The notes under the pieces were generated by a model, which had not been told where the DNA came from, did no database searches, and saw only the letters and a list, made by a program, of their open reading frames with translations. DNA of 64,000 nt from Acidimicrobiales bacterium. Its GTDB lineage: Bacteria > Actinomycetota > Acidimicrobiia > Acidimicrobiales > Aldehydirespiratoraceae. How positions within the stretch are numbered: position 1 is the first letter of the stretch; every line of letters starts with the position of its first letter. Made by a program: the position numbers and the translations under genes. This document shows, one piece after another, positions 1 to 9,579 of the stretch. The stretch spans positions 34,020 through 98,019 of the forward strand of contig JAJCXZ010000045.1 of the NCBI GenBank assembly GCA_029263175.1, in the 5' to 3' direction.

Positions 1-1014
1 GAGCCGAAGCTGGTGGTGCATTCCCAGCATGGGCTGCTGTGGCCGGGTCTCGCCAGCACCGAAACAGAGCCCATCGAAGGCGATGATCGAACGCTTTGTG
101 CCCTCCCGTTGACGACCCTGACCCTGATGGTTCTCGGTCCGCTCACGTCGTTGCTCCGCGGCGGTACTGCAGTGGTCAGTTCCGACTCGACGCCTGCCGG
201 CCTGTTGCGTGTGATCGAAGAACACCACGTGACGCGGCTTGTCGCTGTTCCGACCCTGCTGCACGATTTGGCCGAGGAACTCGGGGAGGGCGGAGCTGAC
301 CGGCCACTGACGCTCCGGTCGGTGCTGGTCGGTGGGGCCGGCACAACCCCAGAGTTGCGCGAACGGTTCGAGACCGCCATCGGGATACGGCCGGTTCTCA
401 GTTATGGGCTCTCCGAGACCCCCACCGGGGTGGCTCGCACCGACGCCGCGCATCCTCACTCGGCGATCGCCATGCCTCCCGTCCGGATCTCGATCCTCGA
501 CGACGACCTCCGCGAGCTGCCCCGAGGCACCACCGGCCGCATCCGGATCGGACCGGTCATGGAAGGACACTGGGCCGGCACCTGGCAACCGATGCTCGGC
601 TATTGGCGGCAACCCGACGCGACCGCTGCAGTCCTGCATGGCGATGGTCTACTGACCGACGACCTCGGTCGTCTCGACCAGGCTGGTCGTCTCCGCGTCG
701 TCGGCCGCATGAACGACGTGATCGTACGCGGTGGCACCAATGTCATGCCGGTGGAGGTGGAGTCCGCGCTGCTCAGGCATCCGGCCGTGCGGGAGGTGTC
801 GGTTGTCGGCGTACCCGACCCCCGGCTGGGCGAGCGAATTGCTGCCGCAGTTGTGGTCGATGATCCCCTGCTCGACCCCGAATCACTTCGCATGCATGCC
901 CGTTCCGTGCTGACCGGCGATCGTGTCCCGTCCGAGATCCGGATCGTGGACGCACTCCCCCGCAGTGCCCTTGGAAAGGTGATCCGTCCTGACGTTGTCG
1001 GGCTGTTCGTCTGA
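1..1014 (+). CDS. AMP-dependent acyl-CoA synthetase/ligase, C-terminal part (5' end outside window)
   Basis: Member of the ANL adenylating superfamily, activating a carboxylic acid to acyl-AMP and then, most likely, acyl-CoA. The open frame runs from base 1: the first codons read EPKLVVHSQHG, the end of the P-loop core motif (STGxPK), so the N-terminal third lies upstream and the ATG at 13 is internal. Visible motifs are YGLSETPTG (the YGxTE substrate motif), TDDLGRLDQAGRLRVVGR with MNDVIVRGGTNV (hinge and C-domain start) and PRSALGKVIRP near the end, carrying the catalytic lysine. Length and motif order fit a fatty-acyl or aryl-CoA ligase; the substrate cannot be read. A dienelactone hydrolase gene follows after 37 bp. 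Confidence 0.9.
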   Translation, partial: EPKLVVHSQHGLLWPGLASTETEPIEGDDRTLCALPLTTLTLMVLGPLTSLLRGGTAVVSSDSTPAGLLRVIEEHHVTRLVAVPTLLHDLAEELGEGGADRPLTLRSVLVGGAGTTPELRERFETAIGIRPVLSYGLSETPTGVARTDAAHPHSAIAMPPVRISILDDDLRELPRGTTGRIRIGPVMEGHWAGTWQPMLGYWRQPDATAAVLHGDGLLTDDLGRLDQAGRLRVVGRMNDVIVRGGTNVMPVEVESALLRHPAVREVSVVGVPDPRLGERIAAAVVVDDPLLDPESLRMHARSVLTGDRVPSEIRIVDALPRSALGKVIRPDVVGLFV

Positions 1015-1051
1015 TCCGAGCTCTCCAAGAGCCGTGCGGTAAGGTCCGGAC

Positions 1052-1735
1052 ATGGGCGAACTAGTTGATCTCGACGGCAGTGGCGGCGCACGGGGATACG
1101 TGGCGATTCCCCAATCGGGAAGCGGTCCCGGTGTGCTGGTGCTACAGGAATGGTGGGGGCTGAACCCTCAGATCAAGGGTGTTGCCGACATGCTGGCCAC
1201 CAAGGGGTTCGTGGCCATGGCGCCTGATCTCTACCGCGGTGAACTGGCCGGCCATGATGAGATGGACAAGGCCGGTCACCTCATGACCACACTGCCACCG
1301 GAGCGTGCCGTCGGCGACATGAGTGCAGCGGTGGACTTTCTCCTCGCTCACGAGGCCACGACTGGTGAGGGGATCGGCGCCATCGGCTTCTGTATGGGCG
1401 GCCTGATGACCTTCATGGTTGCGGCAACCAGGGGTGATGCCGTGAAAGCGGCCGTGCCGTTCTATGGCTATCCCGCCGGCGGGGAGCCCGATTGGAGTGG
1501 ACTGACCGCCGTCGTTCGTGGTCACTTCGCCGAGAACGACGAGCACTTCCCCTCCGACGGCGCCCGCGACATGGAGCGGCGTCTACGAGAGATGGGCAAG
1601 GACGTCCAGATCTCGTTCCACAACGCCGCCCATGCGTTCATGAATGAAGAGGACCCGTTCGGCATCTACGACCAGGGCCTCGCCGGCGAGCTCTGGCCCC
1701 AGGTGATCGACTTCCTCCACGCCGAACTGGGCTAG
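1052..1735 (+). CDS. Dienelactone hydrolase family protein
   Basis: A 227-residue alpha/beta hydrolase of the dienelactone hydrolase family, which opens enol-lactones such as carboxymethylenebutenolide; many family members act on other esters. The nucleophile elbow GFCMGG places the catalytic Cys at 114, Asp163 sits in AENDEHF and His194 in NAAHAFMNEE, giving the Cys-Asp-His triad of this family; Glu33 in QEWWGL matches the residue that controls the cysteine. No signal peptide, so cytoplasmic. It lies between an acyl-CoA ligase and an MFS permease on the same strand (14 bp to the next gene), but nothing nearby completes an aromatic ring-cleavage pathway, so the substrate is open. Confidence 0.9.
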   Translation: MGELVDLDGSGGARGYVAIPQSGSGPGVLVLQEWWGLNPQIKGVADMLATKGFVAMAPDLYRGELAGHDEMDKAGHLMTTLPPERAVGDMSAAVDFLLAHEATTGEGIGAIGFCMGGLMTFMVAATRGDAVKAAVPFYGYPAGGEPDWSGLTAVVRGHFAENDEHFPSDGARDMERRLREMGKDVQISFHNAAHAFMNEEDPFGIYDQGLAGELWPQVIDFLHAELG

Positions 1736-1749
1736 ATCCGCCGATCCTG

Positions 1750-2958
1750 ATGGACGCGGCGCTCGACTCTCGTCGCGGATGGATCATCGCGGTTGCCGCC
1801 GCGTCCGGCATGTTCGCCGTCTTCGGCGTGGGCTACAGCTTTGGCGCGTTCTTCAACTCCATGAGCGAGGAGTTCGACACGTCGGCCTCGGCCACCGCAC
1901 TCGTGTTCTCGATCACGATCTCGCTGTCCTTTGTGCTGGGGCTCTGGACCGGGCGCTGGAGTGATCGTGTCGGTCCAAAGCCGGTCATGCGCACCGCGGC
2001 AGCGTCGTTGACGATCGGCCTCCTGCTGACCGCGGCCGTTCCCAACCTCTGGCTCGGTTACCTCACCTACGGCGTCGGGGTCGGGTTCGCCATCTCGTGC
2101 GCCTACGTGCCCATGGTTGCCACTGTCAGCGGATGGTTCGAAGCGCGACGGGCTTCGGCCCTGGGCTTGGCCGTTGCCGGGATCGGTTTGGGGACGCTCG
2201 TCGGCTCTCCGGCGGCGGCGCGTTTGATCGACGCCACATCGTGGCGGAAGACCTACGTCATCTTCGCCCTGTTCGGAGGGGTTGTGCTCACCCTGGCCAG
2301 CTTCGTCGTTGAACGCGGCCCTGCCGCAGTCATGTCACCGAAACCTCAGTCGCTGCGGAAACTCCTCGGCCGGCGCGAGTTCACGATCCTGTATGTCTCC
2401 ACCATCTTCACGTCCCTGGGGTTGTTCGTACCCTTCGTCTTTCTCGCCGACTATGCCGAGGATCACGGCATCTCCGATGTGAAAGCCGCGGCCCTCGTCG
2501 GGATAATCGGTGGTGTCAGCGTCATCAGCAGGCTCGGCCTCGGCGGCCTCGCGGATCAGCTGGGCAGCGTCCGGCTCTACGTCGCGAGCTTCCTGCTGAT
2601 GGCGGTCGGGCATTGGACCTGGCTCATGGCCGGCTCCTCGTACGCCGTGCTGGTCGGCTACACCGTGCTTCTCGGACTGGGATACGGCGGATTCATTGCC
2701 CTCTCCCCCGCTGTGCTCGCCGACCGCTTCGGCGTGGTCGGGCTCGGTGGTGTCCTGGGCACGCTCTATACCGCCGCAGGAATCGGGGCCTTTGTCAGCC
2801 CGCCCCTCGCCGGTTGGATTGTCGACCAGTCGAGCTACACCCCCGCCGTGATTTACGCAGCGTCCTGCGCCACCGCGGGATTCGTGACGCTGTTGCTCAT
2901 ACTCCGCGTCGGCACGCATCGGCCGGTGTCGATGGAACCAGTATCATCGAGTCCATGA
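1750..2958 (+). CDS. MFS transporter, first gene of an ArsR/ArsI-like operon
   Basis: A 402-residue major facilitator permease with about twelve hydrophobic segments and the loop 2-3 signature (GRWSDRVGPKPV). It resembles the broad monocarboxylate/oxalate-formate type, but context is more informative than the fold. Its TGA overlaps the ATG of an ArsR repressor with the cysteine pattern of arsenite sensors, followed by an ArsI/CadI-like dioxygenase. By analogy with other arsenic islands in which MFS proteins export organoarsenicals, this permease may export an arsenical or another soft-metal compound. That role is inference; the sequence shows only an MFS fold. Confidence 0.85.
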   Translation: MDAALDSRRGWIIAVAAASGMFAVFGVGYSFGAFFNSMSEEFDTSASATALVFSITISLSFVLGLWTGRWSDRVGPKPVMRTAAASLTIGLLLTAAVPNLWLGYLTYGVGVGFAISCAYVPMVATVSGWFEARRASALGLAVAGIGLGTLVGSPAAARLIDATSWRKTYVIFALFGGVVLTLASFVVERGPAAVMSPKPQSLRKLLGRREFTILYVSTIFTSLGLFVPFVFLADYAEDHGISDVKAAALVGIIGGVSVISRLGLGGLADQLGSVRLYVASFLLMAVGHWTWLMAGSSYAVLVGYTVLLGLGYGGFIALSPAVLADRFGVVGLGGVLGTLYTAAGIGAFVSPPLAGWIVDQSSYTPAVIYAASCATAGFVTLLLILRVGTHRPVSMEPVSSSP

Positions 2959-3263
2959 GCGAGATCTGCTGTTCGCCACTTCTCTCCTCCCCACTGGGTG
3001 ACGATGATGCCGTCGAGCTCGCGTCCGTGCTGAAGGCGCTTGCCGATCCGGTCCGTCTCAAGCTCGTGAGTGTCATCGCAGCGAACGGTGAAGGTTGCGC
3101 CTGTGACTTCCCCGCTATCACCGGCAAGTCACAGCCGACCGTCAGCCATCACCTTTCCCAGCTGGTCAAGGCCGGAATCCTCGAACGTGAACAACGGGGC
3201 AAGTGGGCGTGGTTTCGCGTCGATGCCGATCGGCTGGCGTCAGTTCGCAACGTGCTCAGCTAG
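2955..3263 (+). CDS. arsR: ArsR/SmtB-family repressor, arsenite-sensor type
   Basis: A 102-residue winged-helix repressor. LKALADPVRLKLVSVI and the recognition helix around SQPTVSHHLSQL are typical ArsR. An adjacent cysteine pair (Cys5-Cys6, in SEICCSP) plus Cys48 and Cys50 (GEGCACD) resembles the actinobacterial ArsR of Corynebacterium glutamicum, whose As(III) site is an N-terminal CC pair plus one cysteine about 40 residues on. The ATG overlaps the MFS stop as ATGA, so the two are translationally coupled; an in-frame start further upstream would overlap the MFS gene deeply and add unrelated residues. It probably represses its own operon and is released by As(III) or Sb(III). Confidence 0.88.
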   Translation: MSEICCSPLLSSPLGDDDAVELASVLKALADPVRLKLVSVIAANGEGCACDFPAITGKSQPTVSHHLSQLVKAGILEREQRGKWAWFRVDADRLASVRNVLS

Positions 3264-3271
3264 GGGCCGAA

Positions 3272-3676
3272 ATGAAGCGTATGCATGTTGGCCTCAAGGT
3301 CGACGACATCGACAAAGCCGTGGACTTCTACTCGCGTCTGTTCGCAGCCGATCCGACGATCGTCCGACCCGACTACGCGAAGTGGATGCTCGATGATCCC
3401 CGCCTGAACTTCTCGGTGGATCTTCACGGCGACGGTCCGGTTGGATCAGCGCACTATGGGATCCAGGCAGAAACAGCTGAAGAGCTCGAGGAGATGCGTC
3501 GCCGTCTCGACGCCGCCGATTTCGCGCGCCGCGACCAGAACGATCTGATCTGTGGCTATCAGCTCCAGCACAAATCATGGGTGGAGGATCCCGCCGGTGT
3601 TTCCTGGGAATCGTTCTTCACGGAGGGCGTTTCCGGCGATGGCTACGGCTGCGACGGGTCAACCGACTCGCACTGA
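3272..3676 (+). CDS. ArsI/CadI-family vicinal-oxygen-chelate dioxygenase, one paired cysteine missing
   Basis: A 134-residue VOC-fold protein that opens with MKRMHVGLKVDDIDKAV and contains DYAKWMLDDPRLNF, hallmarks of the ArsI/CadI family. ArsI is a non-haem iron dioxygenase that splits the carbon-arsenic bond of trivalent organoarsenicals. The metal triad is intact: His5, His61 and Glu113. ArsI proteins also carry a vicinal cysteine pair that binds the arsenical; here the site reads LICGYQ, so Cys94 is kept but its neighbour is glycine. An extra cysteine occurs near the C terminus (GYGCDG). The gene starts 8 bp after arsR and belongs to the same unit. Substrate range may therefore differ from classical ArsI. 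Confidence 0.8.
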   Translation: MKRMHVGLKVDDIDKAVDFYSRLFAADPTIVRPDYAKWMLDDPRLNFSVDLHGDGPVGSAHYGIQAETAEELEEMRRRLDAADFARRDQNDLICGYQLQHKSWVEDPAGVSWESFFTEGVSGDGYGCDGSTDSH

Positions 3677-3719
3677 TCACGCCACCCTCGTACGCTGAGG
3701 GCCGGCCAGAGGAGCAATC

Positions 3720-4535
3720 ATGACTGATACCCAGGACCCCACGGAGATGGCGAAGGGTGTCGACTCGAGTGGCGATCAGTTCCGCCTGCCGACTCCCGAC
3801 GTCATCGAGGACGTCGAGGCTGTTCGCAAGGACCGCAAACAGCGGCTTGCCGCCGGTCTGCGGATCTTGGGGCGCCTTCACCTTGCCGAGGGTGTCGCCG
3901 GCCATGTCACGGTTCGTGACCCTGAGTTCACCGACCATTTCTGGGTGAACCCGTTCGGGCACAACTTCAAGTTGATGACGGTGTCGGATCTCATCCTCGT
4001 GAACCACGACGGCGAGGTCGTCGAGGGTGACCGTCCGGTCAATGCCGCGGCATTCGCAATCCACTCACAGCTTCACAAGGCCCGCCCCGATGTCGTGGCG
4101 GCGGCTCACACCCACGCGATGTACGGCCGCACGTTCTCAACGCTGGGAAAGCCACTCAAGATGATCACCCAGGATGCCACCGCGTTCTACAACGACGTGG
4201 CCCTCTGCAGCGTGGGGAGCGGCGCTGTTGTGGTGGACCTCGAGATCGGACGCCAGATGGCCGAAGCGCTCGGTCACCGCAAGGCGCTCATCCACCAGAA
4301 TCACGGTCACATCACCTGTGGTGGCAGCGTCGACGCCGCTGTTTGGTGGTACGTCGCTCTCGAGCGCTGCATGCAGAGCCAACTCGTTGCCGAGGCCGCC
4401 GGAACTCCCATCGAGATTCCGACCGATCTGTGCGAGTCGGGCTACAAGGCGCAGGGACATGACCTCGCCGGCTGGTTCCAGTTCCAGCCGTGGTGGGACG
4501 AACTCATGCGTGACGATCCCGGTTTCCTCGACTGA
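3720..4535 (+). CDS. Class II aldolase/adducin-domain protein
   Basis: A 271-residue protein of the class II aldolase/adducin fold, whose characterised members include fuculose- and ribulose-phosphate aldolases and epimerases acting through a zinc ion. The zinc-binding HxH is in AAHTHAMYG and a further histidine lies in HQNHGHITCGG. HFWVNPFGHNF near residue 80 is typical of the long aldolase/decarboxylase-like members found in actinobacteria and proteobacteria. The start is supported by an AGGAG ribosome-binding site about 6 bases before ATG. It follows the arsenic-type operon by 43 bp and has no obvious functional partner, so the substrate is unknown. Confidence 0.85.
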   Translation: MTDTQDPTEMAKGVDSSGDQFRLPTPDVIEDVEAVRKDRKQRLAAGLRILGRLHLAEGVAGHVTVRDPEFTDHFWVNPFGHNFKLMTVSDLILVNHDGEVVEGDRPVNAAAFAIHSQLHKARPDVVAAAHTHAMYGRTFSTLGKPLKMITQDATAFYNDVALCSVGSGAVVVDLEIGRQMAEALGHRKALIHQNHGHITCGGSVDAAVWWYVALERCMQSQLVAEAAGTPIEIPTDLCESGYKAQGHDLAGWFQFQPWWDELMRDDPGFLD

Positions 4536-4555
4536 GCTGTCGCGCCGCGGGCAAC

Positions 4556-5149
4556 TCAGGGCAGGATTCGGTCCAGGACCTTCGCAACGCAGGCATCAAG
4601 CGGCTCGCTGGTGTCTATACGCAGTTCTGGATCGACGGGAGCCTCGTAGGGCGCTGAGATACCGCTGAACTCGGGGATCTCTCCGGCCCGGGCCTTCTCG
4701 TAGAGACCCTTCACGTCGCGCCGTTCACAGACCTCGAGTGGCGTGTCGACGAACACTTCGACGAACCGGCCCTCAGGATGCAGCGCCCGGACCTGGTCCC
4801 GGTCGGCCTGATAGGGCGAGATGAAGGCGGTGAGGACGATCATCCCGGAGTCCTGGAACAGACGGCAAACCTCGCCGATCCGCCGGATGTTCTCCGTGCG
4901 GTCTTCCGGTGAGAATCCGAGGTCACGGTTGAGACCGAATCGAACATTGTCGCCGTCGAGCACATAGGCCATCGCTCCCTGGTCGATCAGCGCCTCTTCG
5001 ACGGCGAACGCAAGCGTCGACTTGCCCGAGCCGGACAATCCGGTGAACCAGACGGTGATGCTCGAGTGCCCGAGCAGAGCCGCTCGCTGTCCGCCGGAGA
5101 CCCGTCCCTCCGCGCGAACGATGTTCTCGGACACGGGACCGTCAGCCAC
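4556..5149 (-). CDS. cysC: Adenylylsulfate (APS) kinase
   Basis: A 197-residue APS kinase making PAPS from adenosine 5'-phosphosulfate and ATP. All family landmarks are present: P-loop GLSGSGKST at 37-45, [17 protein letters not shown] at 64-80, [10 protein letters not shown] with the conserved Ser111, and [18 protein letters not shown]. It is the third gene of a sulfate-activation operon; its start overlaps the 3' end of the cysN-cysC fusion by 8 bp. A second kinase is therefore encoded although the upstream protein already has a C-terminal kinase domain. That fused copy departs from consensus at key positions, so this stand-alone enzyme is probably the working kinase. Confidence 0.95.
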   Translation of the reverse strand: MADGPVSENIVRAEGRVSGGQRAALLGHSSITVWFTGLSGSGKSTLAFAVEEALIDQGAMAYVLDGDNVRFGLNRDLGFSPEDRTENIRRIGEVCRLFQDSGMIVLTAFISPYQADRDQVRALHPEGRFVEVFVDTPLEVCERRDVKGLYEKARAGEIPEFSGISAPYEAPVDPELRIDTSEPLDACVAKVLDRILP

Positions 5150-7061
5150 GAAGGAATCCCCGCGCCTGCATCACGGCCACGATGCGATCGACACACTCGT
5201 CCACGCTCTGGCGAGACGTGTCCAGCTGGAGATCCATGTCGGTCGGACGATCGTACTCCGCGCTCACGCCAGGGAATCCGGCGATCTCTCCCCGATCAGC
5301 GGCTTCGTACATGCCGTTCGGGTCTCGGTCTCGACAGACGGCAATCGGAGTGTCGACGAACACCTCGACATAACGATCGTCTCCCAGCAGCGCTCTTGCT
5401 CGGTTGCGAACCTCGCCGTCGGGCGCCACCAACGCGGCGATCGCAATCAGGCCCTGAGTGTTGACGAGGCGAGCAACCTCGGAGACGCGGCGGAGGTTCT
5501 CCGATCTGTCTTGGGCGCTGAACCCAAGATCTCGGCTGATGCCCATGCGAACGTTTTCGCCGTCGAGACGAATGCTCACCTTGCCCCGGTCGAACAGCTC
5601 GCGCTCCAGCGCAGTGGCCAATGTGGATTTCCCCGCCGCGGTCAGGCCGGTGATCAAAACGGTGCACGGCTGTTGGCCGAACCGAATCGATCGTTCCGTC
5701 CGATCAATCCCGGAATGCTGGCGGATCAGGCCCGAATCCGGCGTCTGATCCCATGCCGAGGATTCGGCGACGATCATGGCGGCTCCGACCGTGGCGTTCG
5801 ACAGGCGGTCAACCAGGATGAAGGATCCGGTCGTGCGGTTGCTTGCGTAGGGATCGAACAGGAGCTCGCGATCAGACGTGACCGCGCAGAGCGCGATGTC
5901 GTTGAGGTTGAGCTGCGGCGCTTCCTCTTCGTCGAGTGTGTTGATGTCGACGCGGTGGCGGATCGCCGAGATCGAGGCATTACTCGTGCCATTGGAAGAC
6001 TGCAGAAGGTACTGATGACCCGGTTCGGCCGGCTGCTCGCCCATCCAGACGACCATCGCCTCGACCTCGTGCGCCCGGAGTGGTTCTGTGCCGGTACCCA
6101 CCAGCAGGTCGCCCCGGCTCGCATCGATCTCGTCGGCCAACGTGAGCGTGACGGCTCGACCGGGTCCGACCACATCGAGATCACCGTCGAAAGTCACGAT
6201 TCGTTCAACGGTCGAGCTCACACCCGAAGGCAACGAAACGATCTCGTCGCCCGGTCGAACGGTGCCGGATGCGATCGTGCCGGCGAAGCCTCGGAAGCCG
6301 AGATCGGGTCGCACAACCATCTGGACCGGCATACGGAAGTTGTCGAGATCGACCCCAACCTCGACATCAACGGTCTCCAGGTGTTCCATCAACGGCCGTC
6401 CGTCGAACCATCCCAGGTTCTCCCCCTCGTCGACCACGTTGTCACCGAGAAGCGCTGACATCGGCAAGAAGTACGGGTCGCCGAGATCGAGGCTCTTGCT
6501 GAAATCACGGTAGCTCCCGCAGATCGCGTCGAAACGGGACTCGTCCCAGTCGACGAGGTCCATCTTGTTGACGGCGACGACCACATTGCGAATGCCGAGC
6601 AGGCTGGCAATGAAGCTGTGGCGCTTCGTCTGAGCCATGACGCCGTGGCGAGCATCGATCAAGATGATGGCCAGCTGGCACGTTGACGCACCGGTGACCA
6701 TGTTGCGGGTGTACTGCTCGTGGCCGGGCGTGTCGGCGATGATGAACTTGCGGCGTGCAGTGGAGAAATAGCGGTAGGCAACATCGATGGTGATGCCCTG
6801 TTCGCGCTCGGACTTGAGGCCATCCATCAACAGCGCGAGGTCGACCGCTTCACCGGCATGGCCCGTGGTGGTCGAGTCGACCTCCAGGGTGGCCAGTGTG
6901 TCCTCGTAGATCATCTTCGAGTCGTGGAGCAGCCGGCCGATGAGTGTCGATTTGCCGTCATCGACGCTGCCGCAGGTGAGAAACCGAAGCAGATCCTTGC
7001 GCTCATGCTCGGAGAGGTAGGCCTCGATGTCGGTGGCGATGAGTTCGCTCTGATGACTCAC
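5142..7061 (-). CDS. cysN: Bifunctional sulfate adenylyltransferase subunit 1 / APS kinase-like fusion
   Basis: A 639-residue fusion. Residues 1 to about 440 are the CysN GTPase: P-loop GSVDDGKST (31-39), [12 protein letters not shown] (from 110) and NKMD (165-168). This subunit couples GTP hydrolysis to sulfate adenylation by CysD. Residues from about 465 form an APS-kinase domain with P-loop GLTAAGKST (472-480). That domain reads GENVR instead of GDNVR (501-505) and ALVAP instead of the usual FISP at 543-547, so the conserved serine is alanine. The GTG start shares one base with the cysD TAG stop, so the subunits are translationally coupled. Adenylylation looks functional; kinase activity of the fused domain is doubtful. 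Confidence 0.95.
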   Translation of the reverse strand: MSHQSELIATDIEAYLSEHERKDLLRFLTCGSVDDGKSTLIGRLLHDSKMIYEDTLATLEVDSTTTGHAGEAVDLALLMDGLKSEREQGITIDVAYRYFSTARRKFIIADTPGHEQYTRNMVTGASTCQLAIILIDARHGVMAQTKRHSFIASLLGIRNVVVAVNKMDLVDWDESRFDAICGSYRDFSKSLDLGDPYFLPMSALLGDNVVDEGENLGWFDGRPLMEHLETVDVEVGVDLDNFRMPVQMVVRPDLGFRGFAGTIASGTVRPGDEIVSLPSGVSSTVERIVTFDGDLDVVGPGRAVTLTLADEIDASRGDLLVGTGTEPLRAHEVEAMVVWMGEQPAEPGHQYLLQSSNGTSNASISAIRHRVDINTLDEEEAPQLNLNDIALCAVTSDRELLFDPYASNRTTGSFILVDRLSNATVGAAMIVAESSAWDQTPDSGLIRQHSGIDRTERSIRFGQQPCTVLITGLTAAGKSTLATALERELFDRGKVSIRLDGENVRMGISRDLGFSAQDRSENLRRVSEVARLVNTQGLIAIAALVAPDGEVRNRARALLGDDRYVEVFVDTPIAVCRDRDPNGMYEAADRGEIAGFPGVSAEYDRPTDMDLQLDTSRQSVDECVDRIVAVMQARGFLRG

Positions 7062-7987
7062 TAGAAGTACCCTTCGCGCTTCTTCTCCTCCATGGAGCCC
7101 GACTGGTCATAGTCGATGACACGTCCCTCGCGTTCGGAGCGGGTGGCGAGCAACATCTCCTGGATGATCTCCGGCAATGTGTCGGCCGTCGACTCGACCG
7201 CACCCGAGAGCGGATAGCAGCCGAGCGTGCGGAAACGCACGGATCGCATCTCGGGCTCTTCGCCCGGTTCGAACCGAAAGCGGTCGTCATCGACCATGAT
7301 CAGTGTGCCCTCGCGCTCCACGACGGGGCGAACGGCTGAGTAGTACAGCGGCACGATCGGGATCTCCTCGAGATGGATGTACTGCCAGACATCGAGTTCG
7401 GTCCAGTTGCTGATCGGGAAGACCCTGATGGATTCCCCCTTGTTGACCCGCCCGTTGTAGAGGCTCCACAGTTCCGGGCGCTGGTTTTTCGGATCCCAGC
7501 GGTGGAACTTGTCGCGAAAGCTGAAAACGCGCTCCTTCGCCCGCGACTTCTCCTCGTCACGACGGGCGCCCCCGAACGCGGCGTCGTAACCGCCCGCGTC
7601 GAGCGCTTGCTTGAGCGCCTGGGTCTTCATGATGTCGGTGTAGTTCTTCGAGCCGTGATCGAAGGGGTTGATACCTTGCGCCACGCCGTCGGGATTGGTG
7701 TGAGCGAGGATCTCGAGGTCGAGTTCATCCGCCATGCGTTGGCGGAACTCGATCATCTCCCGGAACTTCCATGTCGTGTCGACGTGGAGAAGCGGAAATG
7801 GAATCCTCCCGGGAGCGAAGGCCTTACGGGCGAGGTGCAGCAGAACCGAGGAGTCCTTGCCGATCGAGTAGAGCATCACGGGCCGCTCGAACTGCGCCAC
7901 CACCTCACGAATGATGTGGATGCTCTCCGACTCGAGTTGGCGAAGATGGGTGAGGCGAAGCTCTGGCGGGAGCGTTGTCGTCGACAT
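7061..7987 (-). CDS. cysD: Sulfate adenylyltransferase subunit 2
   Basis: A 308-residue ATP-sulfurylase small subunit that makes APS from sulfate and ATP together with CysN. The start at 7987 ([25 protein letters not shown]) matches the family N terminus; an earlier in-frame ATG would add about 48 unrelated residues. The PP-loop reads [18 protein letters not shown]. It is followed by HVDTTWKF, the [15 protein letters not shown] segment and the C-terminal [12 protein letters not shown] expected of CysD. It is the first gene of cysD-cysN/C-cysC. No sulfate transporter or PAPS reductase is seen in the window. Confidence 0.96.
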   Translation of the reverse strand: MSTTTLPPELRLTHLRQLESESIHIIREVVAQFERPVMLYSIGKDSSVLLHLARKAFAPGRIPFPLLHVDTTWKFREMIEFRQRMADELDLEILAHTNPDGVAQGINPFDHGSKNYTDIMKTQALKQALDAGGYDAAFGGARRDEEKSRAKERVFSFRDKFHRWDPKNQRPELWSLYNGRVNKGESIRVFPISNWTELDVWQYIHLEEIPIVPLYYSAVRPVVEREGTLIMVDDDRFRFEPGEEPEMRSVRFRTLGCYPLSGAVESTADTLPEIIQEMLLATRSEREGRVIDYDQSGSMEEKKREGYF

Positions 7988-8029
7988 CGCGACAAGCCTA
8001 CGACGGGAGTCCCATCGCTCACGAACAAT

Positions 8030-8045
8030 TGGGTCCGACGACCCA
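8030..8045 (-). terminator. Short GC-rich hairpin between the DHA2 exporter and cysD
   Basis: Perfect 6-bp stem TGGGTC/GACCCA closing a four-base loop, in the gap between the upstream MFS stop (8061) and the cysD start (7987). On the minus strand it is followed by AATTGTT, a weakly U-rich tail. It could terminate the exporter transcript or sit in the cysD leader. No known sulfur-responsive riboswitch motif is recognisable. Confidence 0.35.
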
Positions 8046-8060
8046 TGCCGCTCTGGTCCT

Positions 8061-9485
8061 CTACACGGATTGACGGGTAGCCGCCACGTCCCCATCGCGA
8101 ACGAACGTTGCGATGAGCACCGCCGGAGCAATCATCAGACCGGCCACGAGGAACGCAGCCTGATAGGCGGCGAGTCCACCGCTGCCCGAATCCGGACCGA
8201 CCCCTCCGAGCGGCGCAAGCGCGGCCAGAGCAGTCGCCGTGATGGCGACGCCGATGGCGGTCGAGGCTTGACGCTGCGTGTTGAACAGCGATGCGGCCCG
8301 GGCCAGGTCGATGCTCTCGACCCGTACATAGATCGCCGACTGCAGCGCGAGGAATACGGATCCGAGGAACAGTCCGCGAACGAACATCGCTCCACCGATC
8401 GCGGGGAGGGGCGTGTTTTCACCGACGAAGTAGAACAGAAGCGTGGTGATGGCCGCCCCGAGGGTTCCGCCGATCAGCATCCGGCGAGGCCCGACCTGTT
8501 GGTACATCCGACCGCCGATCAGGTTGGAGAACAACAGCACACCGATCGGCATCGGCGACGATGTCAAACCGGCCTCGAGGGCCGAGTAGCCGCGGAAACG
8601 TTGGAGGTACAGCGTGAGCATGAAGATCTGCGACACGAACCCCATGTAGAGGAACACGCCGATCAGATTGCAGGTGCGGAAGAGGCGCTCACCGAGGAGC
8701 CTGAGCGCCAGCACCGGGGCCGCGACCCGCCGTTCGACGAGAACCAGCGCGCTGAGTGCAGCGATGCTGATGAGGCCGGGGATCAGGACTCGACCCGACA
8801 GCCAGCCGACATCGGGGCCCGATGACAGCGCATAGACACCGAGGGCAAGCCCTCCGCTGCTCAGCAGCAGCCCCGGCACGTCCAACCGCCCCGGATCCTT
8901 CGTCTCGTCGGGGTTGAGCCACAAGATGCCGAGGACCAGGGCGAGCGCTCCGATGGGCAGATTGATGAAGAAGATCGCCCGCCAGCTCACTGTTTCGATC
9001 AAGAGTCCACCAACCGTCGGGCCGATTGCCGGGGCGACGACGGCCACGCTCAGCACCGTGTTGGCCGCCTTGGCCCGTTCCTTCAGCGGGTAGGCGCGAT
9101 ACAGCATGGCCGAACCGACCGGCGTGATCAGGCCGGCCCCGAGGCCCTGTGCGATGCGGGCGGCGACCAGTTGATCCAGCGAGTTGGCCGAACCGCAGGC
9201 GACAGAGGCGAGGGTGAAGATCACGATTGCAGTGAGGAACACGCGTTTGGCGCCAAACCGGTCGGCGAACCAACCCGCCGCCGGAATCGCCGCCGCGAGC
9301 GTCAACCCGAAGCCGACGATCACCCACTCGACATCGGTGACGTCGACACCGAACTCGTCGGCGAGCGACGGCAGCGCCACGTTCACGACGGTCGAGTCGA
9401 GAATCTGGATGAAGAGTCCGGCGATGTAGACCGCAGTGACGGCGATCTTGTATTCCGGACGGCGCATCCGGATGACCGTAGCCAC
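8061..9485 (-). CDS. MFS drug exporter, DHA2 (EmrB/QacA) family
   Basis: A 474-residue permease with about fourteen hydrophobic segments, the size and topology of DHA2 proton antiporters. The N terminus contains [18 protein letters not shown], the family signature of the first helix (motif D1), and [13 protein letters not shown] is the loop 2-3 motif A. These proteins export hydrophobic drugs or metabolites at the inner membrane. ATG codons for residues 1 and 7 are both plausible starts. No TetR or MarR regulator is adjacent, and the gene lies between cysD and a GMC oxidoreductase without clear functional ties. Confidence 0.9.
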   Translation of the reverse strand: MATVIRMRRPEYKIAVTAVYIAGLFIQILDSTVVNVALPSLADEFGVDVTDVEWVIVGFGLTLAAAIPAAGWFADRFGAKRVFLTAIVIFTLASVACGSANSLDQLVAARIAQGLGAGLITPVGSAMLYRAYPLKERAKAANTVLSVAVVAPAIGPTVGGLLIETVSWRAIFFINLPIGALALVLGILWLNPDETKDPGRLDVPGLLLSSGGLALGVYALSSGPDVGWLSGRVLIPGLISIAALSALVLVERRVAAPVLALRLLGERLFRTCNLIGVFLYMGFVSQIFMLTLYLQRFRGYSALEAGLTSSPMPIGVLLFSNLIGGRMYQQVGPRRMLIGGTLGAAITTLLFYFVGENTPLPAIGGAMFVRGLFLGSVFLALQSAIYVRVESIDLARAASLFNTQRQASTAIGVAITATALAALAPLGGVGPDSGSGGLAAYQAAFLVAGLMIAPAVLIATFVRDGDVAATRQSV

Positions 9486-9579
9486 TGAATCGGGTCGGCC
9501 CGTAGCCGACGTCGCCGGTCCTGTTCCCAGCTGACCCGAGCCATTGCCGTCGTGGAGCAGTGATCGTCAATCGATCGCC

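Noticed and set aside
5022..6458. Long plus-strand open frame antisense to cysN/cysC
   Set aside because: Arises from GC-rich third positions; the minus-strand frames encode clear CysN and CysC motifs.
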